Shown: positions 1 through 7,846, counted from the first letter of the stretch. The stretch is 21,063 bases of DNA from Bacteroidales bacterium (GCA_012798745.1 JAAZMQ010000105.1:1-21063), one strand, 5' to 3'. Program-made: numbers and translations. The notes: generated by a model from the sequence alone, not told the origin.

Positions 1-605
1 AAAAGTCCGTTATTCGGTCTATCAGTCCATACATGTACTTCCCTCACATGACCAATAACGCCATCCCATATCATCTCCCTGAGGCGACGGGGAGAATCAG
101 ATGCCTGACCCTGGTTGCCCATCTGAGTCGCTACCTTATACTCCTTGGCAGCTTTTGCCAAGGCTCTTGCTTCATATACAGTATGCGTAAGAGGCTTCTG
201 AGTGAAGACATGCTTATTGCGTTTCATTGCTTCCATGCTAATTACAGCATGGGTATGATCAGGGGTAGCAACAATTACGGCATCTATCTCCTTTTGTTTA
301 TCCAGCATTACTCGGTAATCCTTGTATCGTTTGGCTTTCGGATACAATTTGAAAACCTCTGTGACCGGTTCTCGCCAGTCAACATCACAAAGAGCAACGA
401 TATTTTCGGTCTTTGCCACATTTGCCAGATTTACTCTTCCCATCCCTCCTATGCCTATCCCTGCTATATTTAGCTTATCACTCGGGGGTATGTGACCAAA
501 TCCTGAGATAACATGTCCCGGTAATATAGTAATACCGGTAAAAGCGGCAGCAGAAGTACGAATAAATTCTCTGCGGCCAAGCTTGTCTGACTTATCTTTT
601 TTCAT
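1..605 (-). CDS. Gfo/Idh/MocA family oxidoreductase, Tat-exported, partial (C-terminus outside window)
   Basis: NAD(P)-dependent sugar dehydrogenase-type protein; only the first 201 residues lie in the window and the frame stays open to base 1. The N-terminus has a twin-arginine motif (GRREFI, residues 10-15) followed by an Ala-rich hydrophobic stretch, so export of the folded protein is expected. A Rossmann nucleotide-binding loop GIGIGGMG sits at residues 49-56, CDVDW at 73-77 and ATPDHTHA at 113-120. The QKPL motif at 136-139 carries the lysine (K137) that is catalytic in this family; here Q replaces the more usual E. The start ATG lies 7 bases after the stop of the DUF1080 lipoprotein gene, so the two are almost certainly one operon. 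By family knowledge it oxidises a sugar or glycoside hydroxyl; the substrate cannot be read from sequence. The fold assignment is firm, the role inferred. Confidence 0.88.
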   Translation of the reverse strand, partial: MKKDKSDKLGRREFIRTSAAAFTGITILPGHVISGFGHIPPSDKLNIAGIGIGGMGRVNLANVAKTENIVALCDVDWREPVTEVFKLYPKAKRYKDYRVMLDKQKEIDAVIVATPDHTHAVISMEAMKRNKHVFTQKPLTHTVYEARALAKAAKEYKVATQMGNQGQASDSPRRLREMIWDGVIGHVREVHVWTDRPNNGL

Positions 606-612
606 GTCCGAA

Positions 613-1662
613 CTATTTAATTATTGGGGTTAGCACTATATTCCTAAAGGCAACCTTGCCATGATCACCCTGAAGATAGATCGGTCCAGGTGCAAAAACA
701 TCGGAGATTATTGCTCCACCGGTTGGTCCATATACAGGCTGATTATCAATTATTTTAACTCCATTGAGAATCACTGTGATATGTCTGTCGCAAAGGGTTA
801 TATCCATTGTTTGCCATTCACCTGCCGGTTTTTCAGCGGCGACGGTCGGTCTGATGCGGCTGTATACAGCCCCCATATTATGAGAATCCGGCTCTTTTTT
901 GTAGGAATCCACCACTTGTATTTCGTACATTCCCCTCAGGTAGACCCCACTGTTACTGCCTTGTGGAACATTTACCTCAAGTTTCAAATTGAAATCTTCA
1001 AAAGTTTTCTCCGTCCTCAGGTTACCATAACTGATATGCGGTGCACCTTCCGTTTGTACTGGATCGTTGACCAGCGTTCCATCCACAACTTTCCATCCAT
1101 TCATTTGCTCCGGATTAGTAAGTGTCCAGCCGGTAAGGTCTTTCCCGTTAAATAATGGAATGGGTTCGCCATATTTGACATTATTTAGATCAGGTGCCGG
1201 AGGAACCGGAGGTAGTTTCTTACCTTTGAATGTTATAGTATCCACCCCGAGACCATTCCATTTTGGTTGAAGCAATACTCCCTCAATATTGTCCGCACCG
1301 CTTTTGTTTATCTCCAACCACTCCGTGATAACAGAGGTTACAAGAGGATTATTATTTTCATCTCTCTTCCTCACCACCCTGTTTGACCTTTGAATTACCA
1401 AGGTTCTGTCAGCGGCAAGAAAGATATTTGAAACAGGTAATACGCTGCCTCCACCCCAGAGGATATCACCATTTATAAAATCTTGATCCTGGCGGACTTC
1501 AATCCATCCAACCGAACCACCTTCAATATCGATGGTCCACTGCCCGAAATATTCAGAAATATCAGTTTTCTGAACAGGTGCTTCTTCTTTAGTTTCAACT
1601 TTACACGATGTAATTGTTGTCAGCATTAGTGTTACAGCTGATAAGAGAATAATTTTTTTCAT
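613..1662 (-). CDS. DUF1080 (3-keto-disaccharide hydrolase family) lipoprotein with extra N-terminal beta-rich domain
   Basis: A 349-aa lipoprotein. Signal peptide residues 1-19 end in ITS before Cys20, and the mature end (CKVETKEEA) is charged, which could fit outer-membrane surface display. Residues about 37-150 form a beta-rich domain with GSVGWIEV and LWGGGSVLP, which I cannot name. A Pro-rich linker (150-157) follows, then the DUF1080 domain (about 165-345) with LFNGKDLTGW, SNSGVYLRGMYEIQV, GEWQTMDI and a final QGDHGKVAFRNI. DUF1080 has a concanavalin-like fold; members of such Bacteroidetes clusters hydrolyse glycosides after oxidation at C3. It is followed after 7 bases by a Gfo/Idh/MocA dehydrogenase, the expected partner. 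An 18-bp palindrome lies 37 bases upstream of the start. Domain call firm, activity inferred. Confidence 0.88.
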   Translation of the reverse strand: MKKIILLSAVTLMLTTITSCKVETKEEAPVQKTDISEYFGQWTIDIEGGSVGWIEVRQDQDFINGDILWGGGSVLPVSNIFLAADRTLVIQRSNRVVRKRDENNNPLVTSVITEWLEINKSGADNIEGVLLQPKWNGLGVDTITFKGKKLPPVPPAPDLNNVKYGEPIPLFNGKDLTGWTLTNPEQMNGWKVVDGTLVNDPVQTEGAPHISYGNLRTEKTFEDFNLKLEVNVPQGSNSGVYLRGMYEIQVVDSYKKEPDSHNMGAVYSRIRPTVAAEKPAGEWQTMDITLCDRHITVILNGVKIIDNQPVYGPTGGAIISDVFAPGPIYLQGDHGKVAFRNIVLTPIIK

Positions 1663-1698
1663 ACGAAGGTTATTTATTAGTTATACGTCTTACATCTA

Positions 1699-1716
1699 AC
1701 AAATTATATAATTTGT
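1699..1716. promoter_or_regulatory. Perfect 18-bp palindrome, candidate operator
   Basis: ACAAATTATATAATTTGT is a perfect inverted repeat without a spacer, 37 bases upstream of the DUF1080 start codon. Position, symmetry and the TATAAT-like core suggest a dimeric regulator site overlapping the promoter. It is AT-rich (16 of 18 bases), so chance occurrence is possible. No regulator gene is visible in the window. Confidence 0.4.
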
Positions 1717-1745
1717 GCTTTCATTTTAATTCGGTTTGGACAAAA

Positions 1746-1795
1746 CAAAATCCATTGTCAAGTTTTACAAGGTTGTTTAAGAAACTTGGATTTTG
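1746..1795 (-). terminator. Possible terminator hairpin after the glycoside hydrolase gene
   Basis: CAAAATCC (1746-1753) and CAAGTTT (1758-1764) pair with AAACTTG (1782-1788) and GGATTTTG (1788-1795), with a five-base bulge on the left arm. Read on the minus strand the stem is followed by TTTTGTCC, a poor U-tract. It lies about 250 bases beyond the hydrolase stop, so it may be unrelated to termination. Confidence 0.3.
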
Positions 1796-1911
1796 AATTG
1801 ACTTCAAATATATAATTTTATTTTAAATTCGGAAAGATTTTGCTTAAAAATTTCGGTCACAGAATAAATTTGTACTTGCCGGTTGCCTCTCTTTGGGAGC
1901 TACATACCTCT

Positions 1912-2017
1912 GTTTGGCAAACCCTGTGGTATTTTTCATGCCTTTTTGCAACCGGATAATTGAAAAACATCAACCGTAGTGTCGCACTTCTAATTTGAAT
2001 TTGAATTTGACTTAGGA
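1912..2017 (-). repeat. Repeat copy A, 3' of glycoside hydrolase gene
   Basis: Bases 1912-2002 align without gaps to 3466-3556 at 81 of 91 positions (hand alignment), and a CTTAGGA box follows in both after slightly different spacers. Copy A has an extra GAATTTGA unit. It contains a 9-bp inverted repeat (1930-1938 with 1961-1969) and a small GTTTGGCAAAC palindrome at 1912-1922. On the minus-strand RNA the 9-bp stem is kept by a G-U pair, while on the plus strand it would contain an A-C mismatch; this fits an element working in leftward transcripts. It begins 33 bases after the hydrolase stop codon. Confidence 0.75.
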
Positions 2018-2049
2018 CTTGGCAACTTAGGAGGCAACAATTAAACTAC

Positions 2050-3387
2050 TTAATAGATTTCGACCACCACCGGATGATCACTCATAGTCAACTGAACCGA
2101 CTTGACCTGTTTTTTCGTGCTGATTGGTAAAGTTCCTGTTGTCGGGTCATAGATATTCACAAAACGGTGGATTTTACTGAAAGTTATCGTGATCTCATCC
2201 TTTCCGCCGGTAAATTTTTCACCCCACACCACCAAAAAAAATTTGCCATTGCTCTTTTGCAATAACAAATCATGTACTGTGGCGGGTCGATTAACAATAA
2301 AGTAACCGAGTGAGCCCGTATGATCAATTGATTTGTTGTCAGCAAGAATAGTCGTTAAATTATGAAGGTAATGTGCTGCTTGCTTTGGCGTATAGTCCAT
2401 TGTATACAAAGCAAAACTTTCATGATCCGGCTCGTTTTCCCGCGTTCGCAAAAGGTATATAGCCGTATAACTCCACCCCCTTTTGAACTGAGAAAGATAC
2501 AAATTCATATATAAACGAGCCTGCATTTCTTCATTTACATCTTTATCAATAGAATAACCGGTTTCTGTGGTAACTCGCGGTAAAGTTAAAAGCTCACTTT
2601 CGGAATAACCTTCAAAATGGTTTCTCCAAGTCAATCCATAATTTTTATACAAGCCGTCCACAGGACAATCCGCACCGGGACTTGCACTCAGCCATGTCTG
2701 ATTATCATGCAATCCCGGCCATGCCGGGTGAGTGATATAATTATGACAGTTTGCATAATCGGCATATTGAGTACCTGCCGGCATCAACGTGTTTGCTCTT
2801 TCCGGAATAGTCAGAAACTGCAGTCCGACATTATCTGTTTGGGCTCCACCCTCCGAAATATTCCATACCGGATAATTTTTCAAAACAGCATCACTTTTAA
2901 CCAAACTATATAAATCACGTTGTAATTTTGCCACAGGCATCCACGATAAATTACCACCTCCTGTCTCACCTTGATAAGTAACCGTCCAATTATTGGGCTC
3001 GTTATTCCCTTCCAAAGCAAGGAGAACATCCGCCGAGGCCAATTGCCGGGATTCCCTCAATAACCTGTCAAGATCGGTACCGCCACTCAGTAATCCATAA
3101 CAAATTCTCGCACCGGTTTGCTTATGAAGTGTAATCATGTCTTGAACAGAGATACGATCTTCGAGCCCACATCTAACAAAACGAATGCCTGTGTAAGTAA
3201 GTGCATCTATTGTCCCTTTTAAAGTCTCCCCTCTTCCGGTGATACTGGAACATACCCCTAAACTATTAAGAAAATCATTTGCAGGTACAGCTTTTATTCC
3301 CTTTTGGCTAGTTTGCGATACAGCATTCCCTCTTCCCGCCAAAATAAAAAAGCAGTAAAAAAGAAAAAAATAAATCGTTTTCTTCAT
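2050..3387 (-). CDS. Secreted glycoside hydrolase, clan GH-A-like TIM barrel with C-terminal beta domain
   Basis: A 445-aa exported protein; residues 1-24 form a Sec signal peptide (a long Phe-rich hydrophobic core, then GNAVSQ). Residues about 35-345 look like a (beta/alpha)8 barrel of clan GH-A: EGNNEPNNW at 126-134 gives the candidate acid/base Glu130 on the NEP motif, and TTETGYSI at 273-280 gives candidate nucleophile Glu275. The spacing of about 145 residues suits that clan. CHNYITHPAW (214-223) probably lines the active site. Residues about 350-445, rich in short strands, fit a small beta-sandwich. I cannot assign a GH family; GH39- or GH5-like are candidates, and the substrate is unknown. 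It stands alone between two copies of a repeat, 210 bases after the TPR gene stop, so it may have its own promoter. Confidence 0.72.
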   Translation of the reverse strand: MKKTIYFFLFYCFFILAGRGNAVSQTSQKGIKAVPANDFLNSLGVCSSITGRGETLKGTIDALTYTGIRFVRCGLEDRISVQDMITLHKQTGARICYGLLSGGTDLDRLLRESRQLASADVLLALEGNNEPNNWTVTYQGETGGGNLSWMPVAKLQRDLYSLVKSDAVLKNYPVWNISEGGAQTDNVGLQFLTIPERANTLMPAGTQYADYANCHNYITHPAWPGLHDNQTWLSASPGADCPVDGLYKNYGLTWRNHFEGYSESELLTLPRVTTETGYSIDKDVNEEMQARLYMNLYLSQFKRGWSYTAIYLLRTRENEPDHESFALYTMDYTPKQAAHYLHNLTTILADNKSIDHTGSLGYFIVNRPATVHDLLLQKSNGKFFLVVWGEKFTGGKDEITITFSKIHRFVNIYDPTTGTLPISTKKQVKSVQLTMSDHPVVVEIY

Positions 3388-3465
3388 TGATTTTACTCAT
3401 TTTCTCCAACGGTAAACCATAGCACAAACCCCTCGGAAATCCATAATGAAGTCTTCACCCTCGTC

Positions 3466-3567
3466 GTTTGACAAACGCCGTGGTGTTTTTCATGCCCTTT
3501 TGCAACCGAATAATTGAAAAACATCAGTCGGTGTGTCGCACTTCTAATTTGAATTTAGCACTTAGGA
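3466..3567 (-). repeat. Repeat copy B, 3' of TPR gene
   Basis: Partner of the copy at 1912-2017. It begins 31 bases after the TPR gene stop and 79 bases before the hydrolase start. Inverted repeat TGTTTTTCA (3484-3492) / TGAAAAACA (3515-3523) is perfect here with a 22-base loop, and CGTTTGACAAACG (3465-3477) forms a second small palindrome. Lacking an obvious U-tract, it is not a textbook terminator; a 3'-UTR structure or the relic of a small repeat element are both open. Confidence 0.75.
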
Positions 3568-3597
3568 ACCACACAACTTTATTGTACTATGCCCCAT

Positions 3598-5022
3598 TTA
3601 ATATTTAATATTTTTGAAAAGTATTCGATTTTCTCTCGCCTCATTCAATTGAGCAAGCAACTTTTCTCTTCCGTATTTCGAAAAATCGGCGCTATTATTT
3701 GTGATGAGATTGAGCAATGAACGCAACTCATCATCCGAAAATCGGTTTATAATTTCGTCAAAAGGTTCTTTAGCACCAATTTCAAAACGCACAATTGCCA
3801 ATTTGGATTTCGCTGCCGGATAATCCGGATCAAGCTCTAAAAGTTGTTCAAGATATTCTTCTGCCTGTTCGTATTTTTCACGAGCCACACTCACATTAGC
3901 CAGACGGTCGATGATATTTTCGTTATCGGGCGATTTCATCGATGCTTTCATATAAGCTGTCTCAGCAGCAATAAAGTCTTCATTATAAAAAGCCAGATCT
4001 CCTTGCAGCATGTAATACCCCCACGTATTTTTTTCATCCTCGGGAATCTGTCCAAAAATTTCCCGAGCTTTGTCATAATCTCGCTGAACAATATACACAT
4101 GTGCCCTTTTCAACAAAATACCTTTAGAACCAAATTTCTTCTCTTTCCGATCAATGATTTTCATCATCTCATCGTATTGCTGCATCACTTCGTATCCCTC
4201 CAACAAAGAATCATACAAACTTTCATCATTAGGAGATTCTTTCAAACATTCTTCAAATATGCGGATCGCTTCTTCTACATTATCGTGCATGTAAAGCGAA
4301 AGAGCTTTCATCTTTAATACCGAAATATCTTTTTCGTTAATCGTAAGAGCAAAATCAAAAGCATCCACCGCTTTACCATATTCTTCATTTATAGAATACA
4401 ATTTGCCAAGATTTATCCATCCGTCAAAAGAATAAGGGTCAATATCGAGCAACTTATTATTGTATTCAATAGCTTTTTCAAAATCGCCTTTCATTTCATA
4501 AGCGTAAGCCAGATCAGTAAGAACATCCGAATCGAATGGATTGATTTTTAAGCCCTCTTCCAAGAAAAAGATCGCGCGATCAAATTGATTCATATCGTTA
4601 TACATATACCCTATTTCGGTGAAAAAAGTATACAGATCTTGTTGGGGAATATTTTCTGATATGATATCATCAATTATTTTAGCAGCTTCGTCATACCTCT
4701 CGAGATGCAACAACGACTCGATTTTCAGTAATGGAAGTTCGAGATCACCATCGTTCGTGATATGCAACAAATAGCGATACGCTTCTTCGTATTTCTCCCA
4801 ATAAATCATTTTTTTTGCATATTGCAGCATGAGTTCCGAACTTCCCGGATGCATTTTAAGCCCTTCTTCAATGATGAGTTCAGCTTCATCGTAGTCGCCC
4901 AATTCACCATAATATTGTGCCAATAAGGCAAATTCATCGGCATCGAGATACATTTTTTTACCTAGCGCACGCATCTGTTCGTACTTCTCGATCAATGCAT
5001 CCATATTTAATTCGTCATCCAT
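3598..5022 (-). CDS. Tetratricopeptide-repeat protein, cytoplasmic
   Basis: A 474-aa protein with no signal peptide or membrane segment, so probably cytoplasmic. Nearly the whole length is made of degenerate 34-residue helical pairs (about 11-12 TPR units), with repeated signatures such as LAQYYGELGDYDEAELIIEEGL, INPFDSDVLTDLAYAYEMKGD (split over two units) and LLELDPDYPAAKSKLAIV near the end. The composition is acidic. TPR arrays bind partner proteins; nothing shows which one. The start is supported by a good Shine-Dalgarno sequence 9 bases upstream. The gene follows glnS after a 54-base gap and is probably the last gene of a tsaD-glnS-TPR transcript, although the strong ribosome site permits independent expression. 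Confidence 0.85.
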   Translation of the reverse strand: MDDELNMDALIEKYEQMRALGKKMYLDADEFALLAQYYGELGDYDEAELIIEEGLKMHPGSSELMLQYAKKMIYWEKYEEAYRYLLHITNDGDLELPLLKIESLLHLERYDEAAKIIDDIISENIPQQDLYTFFTEIGYMYNDMNQFDRAIFFLEEGLKINPFDSDVLTDLAYAYEMKGDFEKAIEYNNKLLDIDPYSFDGWINLGKLYSINEEYGKAVDAFDFALTINEKDISVLKMKALSLYMHDNVEEAIRIFEECLKESPNDESLYDSLLEGYEVMQQYDEMMKIIDRKEKKFGSKGILLKRAHVYIVQRDYDKAREIFGQIPEDEKNTWGYYMLQGDLAFYNEDFIAAETAYMKASMKSPDNENIIDRLANVSVAREKYEQAEEYLEQLLELDPDYPAAKSKLAIVRFEIGAKEPFDEIINRFSDDELRSLLNLITNNSADFSKYGREKLLAQLNEARENRILFKNIKY

Positions 5023-5031
5023 TTTTCAGCA

Positions 5032-5039
5032 TCTCCTCC
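5032..5039 (-). promoter_or_regulatory. Strong ribosome binding site of the TPR gene
   Basis: Minus-strand GGAGGAGA ends 9 bases before the ATG at 5022. It is one of the few convincing Shine-Dalgarno sequences in the window and fixes this start. An out-of-frame 8-codon reading frame (MEEMLKNG) overlaps the site and terminates across the TPR start codon; I regard it as incidental. Confidence 0.6.
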
Positions 5040-5076
5040 ATCAAAAGTCAAAAAAGATTGATTACTTTTTAAAAAT

Positions 5077-6777
5077 TCAACTCTGTTTAATTTTGCTCCA
5101 TGAATCTTTCAATGCCACTGTGCGGTTAAAAATTAAATGGTTATTTGTGGAATCCGGGTCGACATTAAAATAACCGATACGCTGAAATTGAAAACTGTCT
5201 AATGGCTGAGCATCTTTCAAATACATTTCCACTTTGCAGTTTTTCTTCACAATCAACGAATTGGGATTCAATAATTCATATAAATCTTTTTCCTTTTCCT
5301 CTGCGGGATTCTCTACCAAAAACAATCGGTCATACAAACGTACTTCAGCATTCAGACTGTGAGGTACAGAAACCCAGTGAATGGTCCCTTTCACCTTGCG
5401 GTTTGCTTCGGGCATCCCACTTCGGGTATTGGGATCGTATTCAGCATAAACCTCAACCACATTTCCGCTTTCATCTTTTTTGCAACCCGTACATTTTATG
5501 ATGTAAGCGTTTTTTAAACGCACTTCTTTTCCCGGTGTCAAGCGGAAATATTTTTTTGGAGGATTTTCCATAAAATCGTCACGTTCGATCCACAGCTCCC
5601 TACTGAACATCACCTCACGAGTGCCCATCGTCTCATCTTCGGGATTATTAATGGCAGTCACTGCTTCTACCTTTTCTTCAGGATAATTGGTAATAATAAG
5701 CTTTATAGGGTCAAGAACAGCCGACACACGAATATCTTTTTTATTTAAATCTTCGCGTATGCTGTGCTCCAACAACGACATATCGATGATTGCTTCGTAT
5801 TTTGTATAGCCGATCCTGCCAATAAAATTTCGAATGGCTTCAGGTGTATAGCCTCTACGGCGCAAACCACAGAGCGTTGGCAAGCGAGGATCATCCCATC
5901 CGCTCACATATTTTTCTTTTACAAGCTGTAAAAGTTTACGCTTGCTCATTACCGTATACGTCAAATTCAACCGGTTGAATTCGATCTGACGTGGACGATA
6001 ATCACTATCGGCCAATTGATCGATAAACCAGTCGTAAAGGGGACGGTGAGGTTCAAATTCCAATGTGCACAGCGAATGGGTAACCCCTTCAAAATAGTCG
6101 CACTGTCCGTGCGCAAAATCGTACATGGGATAAGCTTTCCATTTTGTACCTGTACGATGGTGAGGCAAATGAATAATGCGGTACATGATGGGATCGCGAA
6201 GGTGCATATTGGGTGAAGCCATATCGATTTTGGCACGCAACACCATCTTTCCTTCCGGAATTTCTCCGGAATTCATTTTATAAAACAATTCGAGCGATTC
6301 TTCCATAGGACGGTCGCGATACGGACTGTTTATACCGGGTTGCGTCGGAGTGCCCTTTTGCTTTGCAATTTCTTCGGCCGATTGCTCATCAACATATGCC
6401 TTACCTTCTTTAATCAGCTTTACTGCAAAATCCCAAAGCTGCTGAAAATAATCGGAAGCATAGTATACATTTTTCCACTGAAAGCCGAGCCATTGGATAT
6501 CCTCCATGATGGAATCCACATATTCAACATCCTCTTTCACAGGATTAGTATCATCGAACCGAAGGTTACAAATACCACCGTATTTTTCTGCAATGCCAAA
6601 ATTAAGGCATACTGCTTTTGCATGTCCGATATGCAGATAACCATTGGGCTCAGGCGGGAAGCGGGTTTGAATGCGCCCACCGTTTTTACCTTCCTGTAGA
6701 TCCTTTTCAATAATGGCTTCAATAAAATTGAGGCTTTGCTTATTCTCCTCCAACTTGGAATTTTCTGTAAATGACAT
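5077..6777 (-). CDS. glnS: Glutaminyl-tRNA synthetase
   Basis: Charges tRNA(Gln) with glutamine in the cytoplasm. This is a class I synthetase with PPEPNGYLHIGH at 41-52 (HIGH motif) and the KMSKS-like loop VMSKRKL at 276-282. A Rossmann catalytic core is followed by the C-terminal beta-barrel anticodon-binding region. Length is 566 aa, close to E. coli GlnRS (about 554). I place the start at 6777 (MSFTENSK): the longer frame from 6837 would add 20 unconserved residues inside the tsaD coding region, and the chosen ATG lies 17 bases after the tsaD stop. Carrying GlnRS argues that Gln-tRNA is made directly here; whether GatCAB is also present cannot be seen. Operon with tsaD upstream. Confidence 0.96.
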   Translation of the reverse strand: MSFTENSKLEENKQSLNFIEAIIEKDLQEGKNGGRIQTRFPPEPNGYLHIGHAKAVCLNFGIAEKYGGICNLRFDDTNPVKEDVEYVDSIMEDIQWLGFQWKNVYYASDYFQQLWDFAVKLIKEGKAYVDEQSAEEIAKQKGTPTQPGINSPYRDRPMEESLELFYKMNSGEIPEGKMVLRAKIDMASPNMHLRDPIMYRIIHLPHHRTGTKWKAYPMYDFAHGQCDYFEGVTHSLCTLEFEPHRPLYDWFIDQLADSDYRPRQIEFNRLNLTYTVMSKRKLLQLVKEKYVSGWDDPRLPTLCGLRRRGYTPEAIRNFIGRIGYTKYEAIIDMSLLEHSIREDLNKKDIRVSAVLDPIKLIITNYPEEKVEAVTAINNPEDETMGTREVMFSRELWIERDDFMENPPKKYFRLTPGKEVRLKNAYIIKCTGCKKDESGNVVEVYAEYDPNTRSGMPEANRKVKGTIHWVSVPHSLNAEVRLYDRLFLVENPAEEKEKDLYELLNPNSLIVKKNCKVEMYLKDAQPLDSFQFQRIGYFNVDPDSTNNHLIFNRTVALKDSWSKIKQS

Positions 6778-6794
6778 GAATATATATTTAATTA

Positions 6795-7826
6795 TTATAT
6801 TGCTACTCTTGCGTAAGGCGCCACATCGTGACTGCAAAAGTCGTTGTCGAGGTATTTAAAGTATCCCGTAATAGCAACCATAGCCGCATTATCGGTAGTA
6901 TAGGAAAATTTCGGAATATGAATTTTCCACCGATATCTTTTGGCGTATTTTTCAAAAGCGTTACGCAAGCCGGAATTTGCCGAAACGCCACCGGCAACGG
7001 CAATTTCTTTTATATGTAAATCTTTAGACGCACGATACAATTTGTCCATCAAGATATCGATGATTGTTTTTTGTAAAGATGCACACAGATCCTCCCTGTT
7101 TTTTTCGATAAAAACAGGATCTGCTTTTAACTCATCGCGCAAAAAATACAAGAACGACGTTTTTAATCCGCTGAAACTGTAATCGTAGCCGGCAACATGT
7201 GGTTTACTGAAAGTAAACTTTTTGGGATTTCCCAGTTTAGCCAATCGATCTACTTCCGGTCCCCCGGGATAACCCAACCCCATCACCTTGGCACATTTAT
7301 CAAACGCTTCACCGGCAGCATCGTCAATCGTCTGCCCGATAATCTCCATATCGTTGTACGATTTCACAAGAATTATCTGCGAGTTGCCTCCGGAAACCAA
7401 TAAACACAGGAAAGGAAAGTCGGGGTGAGAGTTGTCGTCTTCATTCTCCTTAATAAAATGTGCCAACACATGTGCTTGCAAATGATTGACATCGATCAGA
7501 GGAATGTTCAATGCCGAAGAAAAACCCTTGGCAAAGGACGTTCCCACCAGCAATGAACCCAACAACCCGGGTCCCCGAGTAAAAGCTATTGCCGAGAGTT
7601 CGTCTTTTGATACCCCGGCTTGCTTCAGTGCATCGTGCACCACCGGAATAATATTTTGTTGATGCGCACGCGATGCCAATTCGGGAACAACCCCTCCGTA
7701 TCGTTCGTGTACCGACTGATTAGCTATTACATTCGATAAGATTATCCTATCGCGAATCACTGCAGCCGACGTATCATCGCAAGAAGATTCTATTCCTAAA
7801 ATGGTAATTCTTTTCTCTTTTCGCAT
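6795..7826 (-). CDS. tsaD: tRNA N6-adenosine threonylcarbamoyltransferase
   Basis: Transfers the threonylcarbamoyl group from TC-AMP to A37 of ANN-decoding tRNAs (t6A), working with TsaB and TsaE in bacteria. Length 343 aa, matching the family. The ASKHA-fold motifs are clear: GIESSCDDTS (11-20), GGVVPELASRAHQ (44-56), TRGPGLLGSLLVG (83-95), metal-binding His pair in NHLQAHVLA (His115 and His119), the SGGNSQ loop, and GGVSANSGLR and DNAAMVA near the C-terminus. It sits directly upstream of glnS (17-base gap), forming a translation-related cluster. A TATCTTTG box lies immediately upstream, suggesting a very short 5' leader. TsaB and TsaE are not in the window. Confidence 0.96.
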   Translation of the reverse strand: MRKEKRITILGIESSCDDTSAAVIRDRIILSNVIANQSVHERYGGVVPELASRAHQQNIIPVVHDALKQAGVSKDELSAIAFTRGPGLLGSLLVGTSFAKGFSSALNIPLIDVNHLQAHVLAHFIKENEDDNSHPDFPFLCLLVSGGNSQIILVKSYNDMEIIGQTIDDAAGEAFDKCAKVMGLGYPGGPEVDRLAKLGNPKKFTFSKPHVAGYDYSFSGLKTSFLYFLRDELKADPVFIEKNREDLCASLQKTIIDILMDKLYRASKDLHIKEIAVAGGVSANSGLRNAFEKYAKRYRWKIHIPKFSYTTDNAAMVAITGYFKYLDNDFCSHDVAPYARVAI

Positions 7827-7834
7827 AGCAAATA

Positions 7835-7842
7835 CAAAGATA
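7835..7842 (-). promoter_or_regulatory. Candidate -7 element for tsaD
   Basis: Minus-strand TATCTTTG matches the Bacteroidetes TAnnTTTG box exactly. It lies just 8 bases before the tsaD ATG, so transcription would start almost at the start codon. No TTTG was seen at the expected upstream spacing, which lowers confidence. Confidence 0.4.
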
Positions 7843-7846
7843 AGTG

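Larger units (their letters stand above)
1663..2049. other. 387-bp non-coding spacer upstream of the DUF1080 gene
   Basis: No credible gene. It holds, from left to right, the 18-bp palindrome (1699-1716), a bulged inverted repeat (1746-1795), AT-rich DNA, and repeat copy A (1912-2017). It must contain the promoter of the DUF1080-dehydrogenase operon and the 3' end of the glycoside hydrolase transcript. I found no exact TAnnTTTG box reading toward the DUF1080 gene; the nearest is the TATAATTTG within the palindrome, one base off. Confidence 0.7.

Noticed and set aside
33..473. 146-codon plus-strand frame
   Set aside because: Antisense to the dehydrogenase whose motifs (twin Arg, Rossmann loop, QKP) are clear in the minus frame; its translation has no family features.
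661..1155. 164-codon plus-strand frame
   Set aside because: Shadow of the DUF1080 lipoprotein gene on the other strand.
1912..3567. Composite transposon or IS flanked by the two repeats
   Set aside because: The gene between is a glycoside hydrolase, not a transposase, the repeats are direct and no target-site duplications were seen. Recombination-based origin remains possible but is unsupported.
3844..4317. 157-codon plus-strand frame, Phe/His-rich
   Set aside because: Antisense to the TPR gene; composition is the mirror of Glu/Lys-rich helices.
6778..6837. 20-residue N-terminal extension of glnS
   Set aside because: It lies in the 3' end of tsaD, is not family-like, and the ATG at 6777 fits the gene spacing and GlnRS length.
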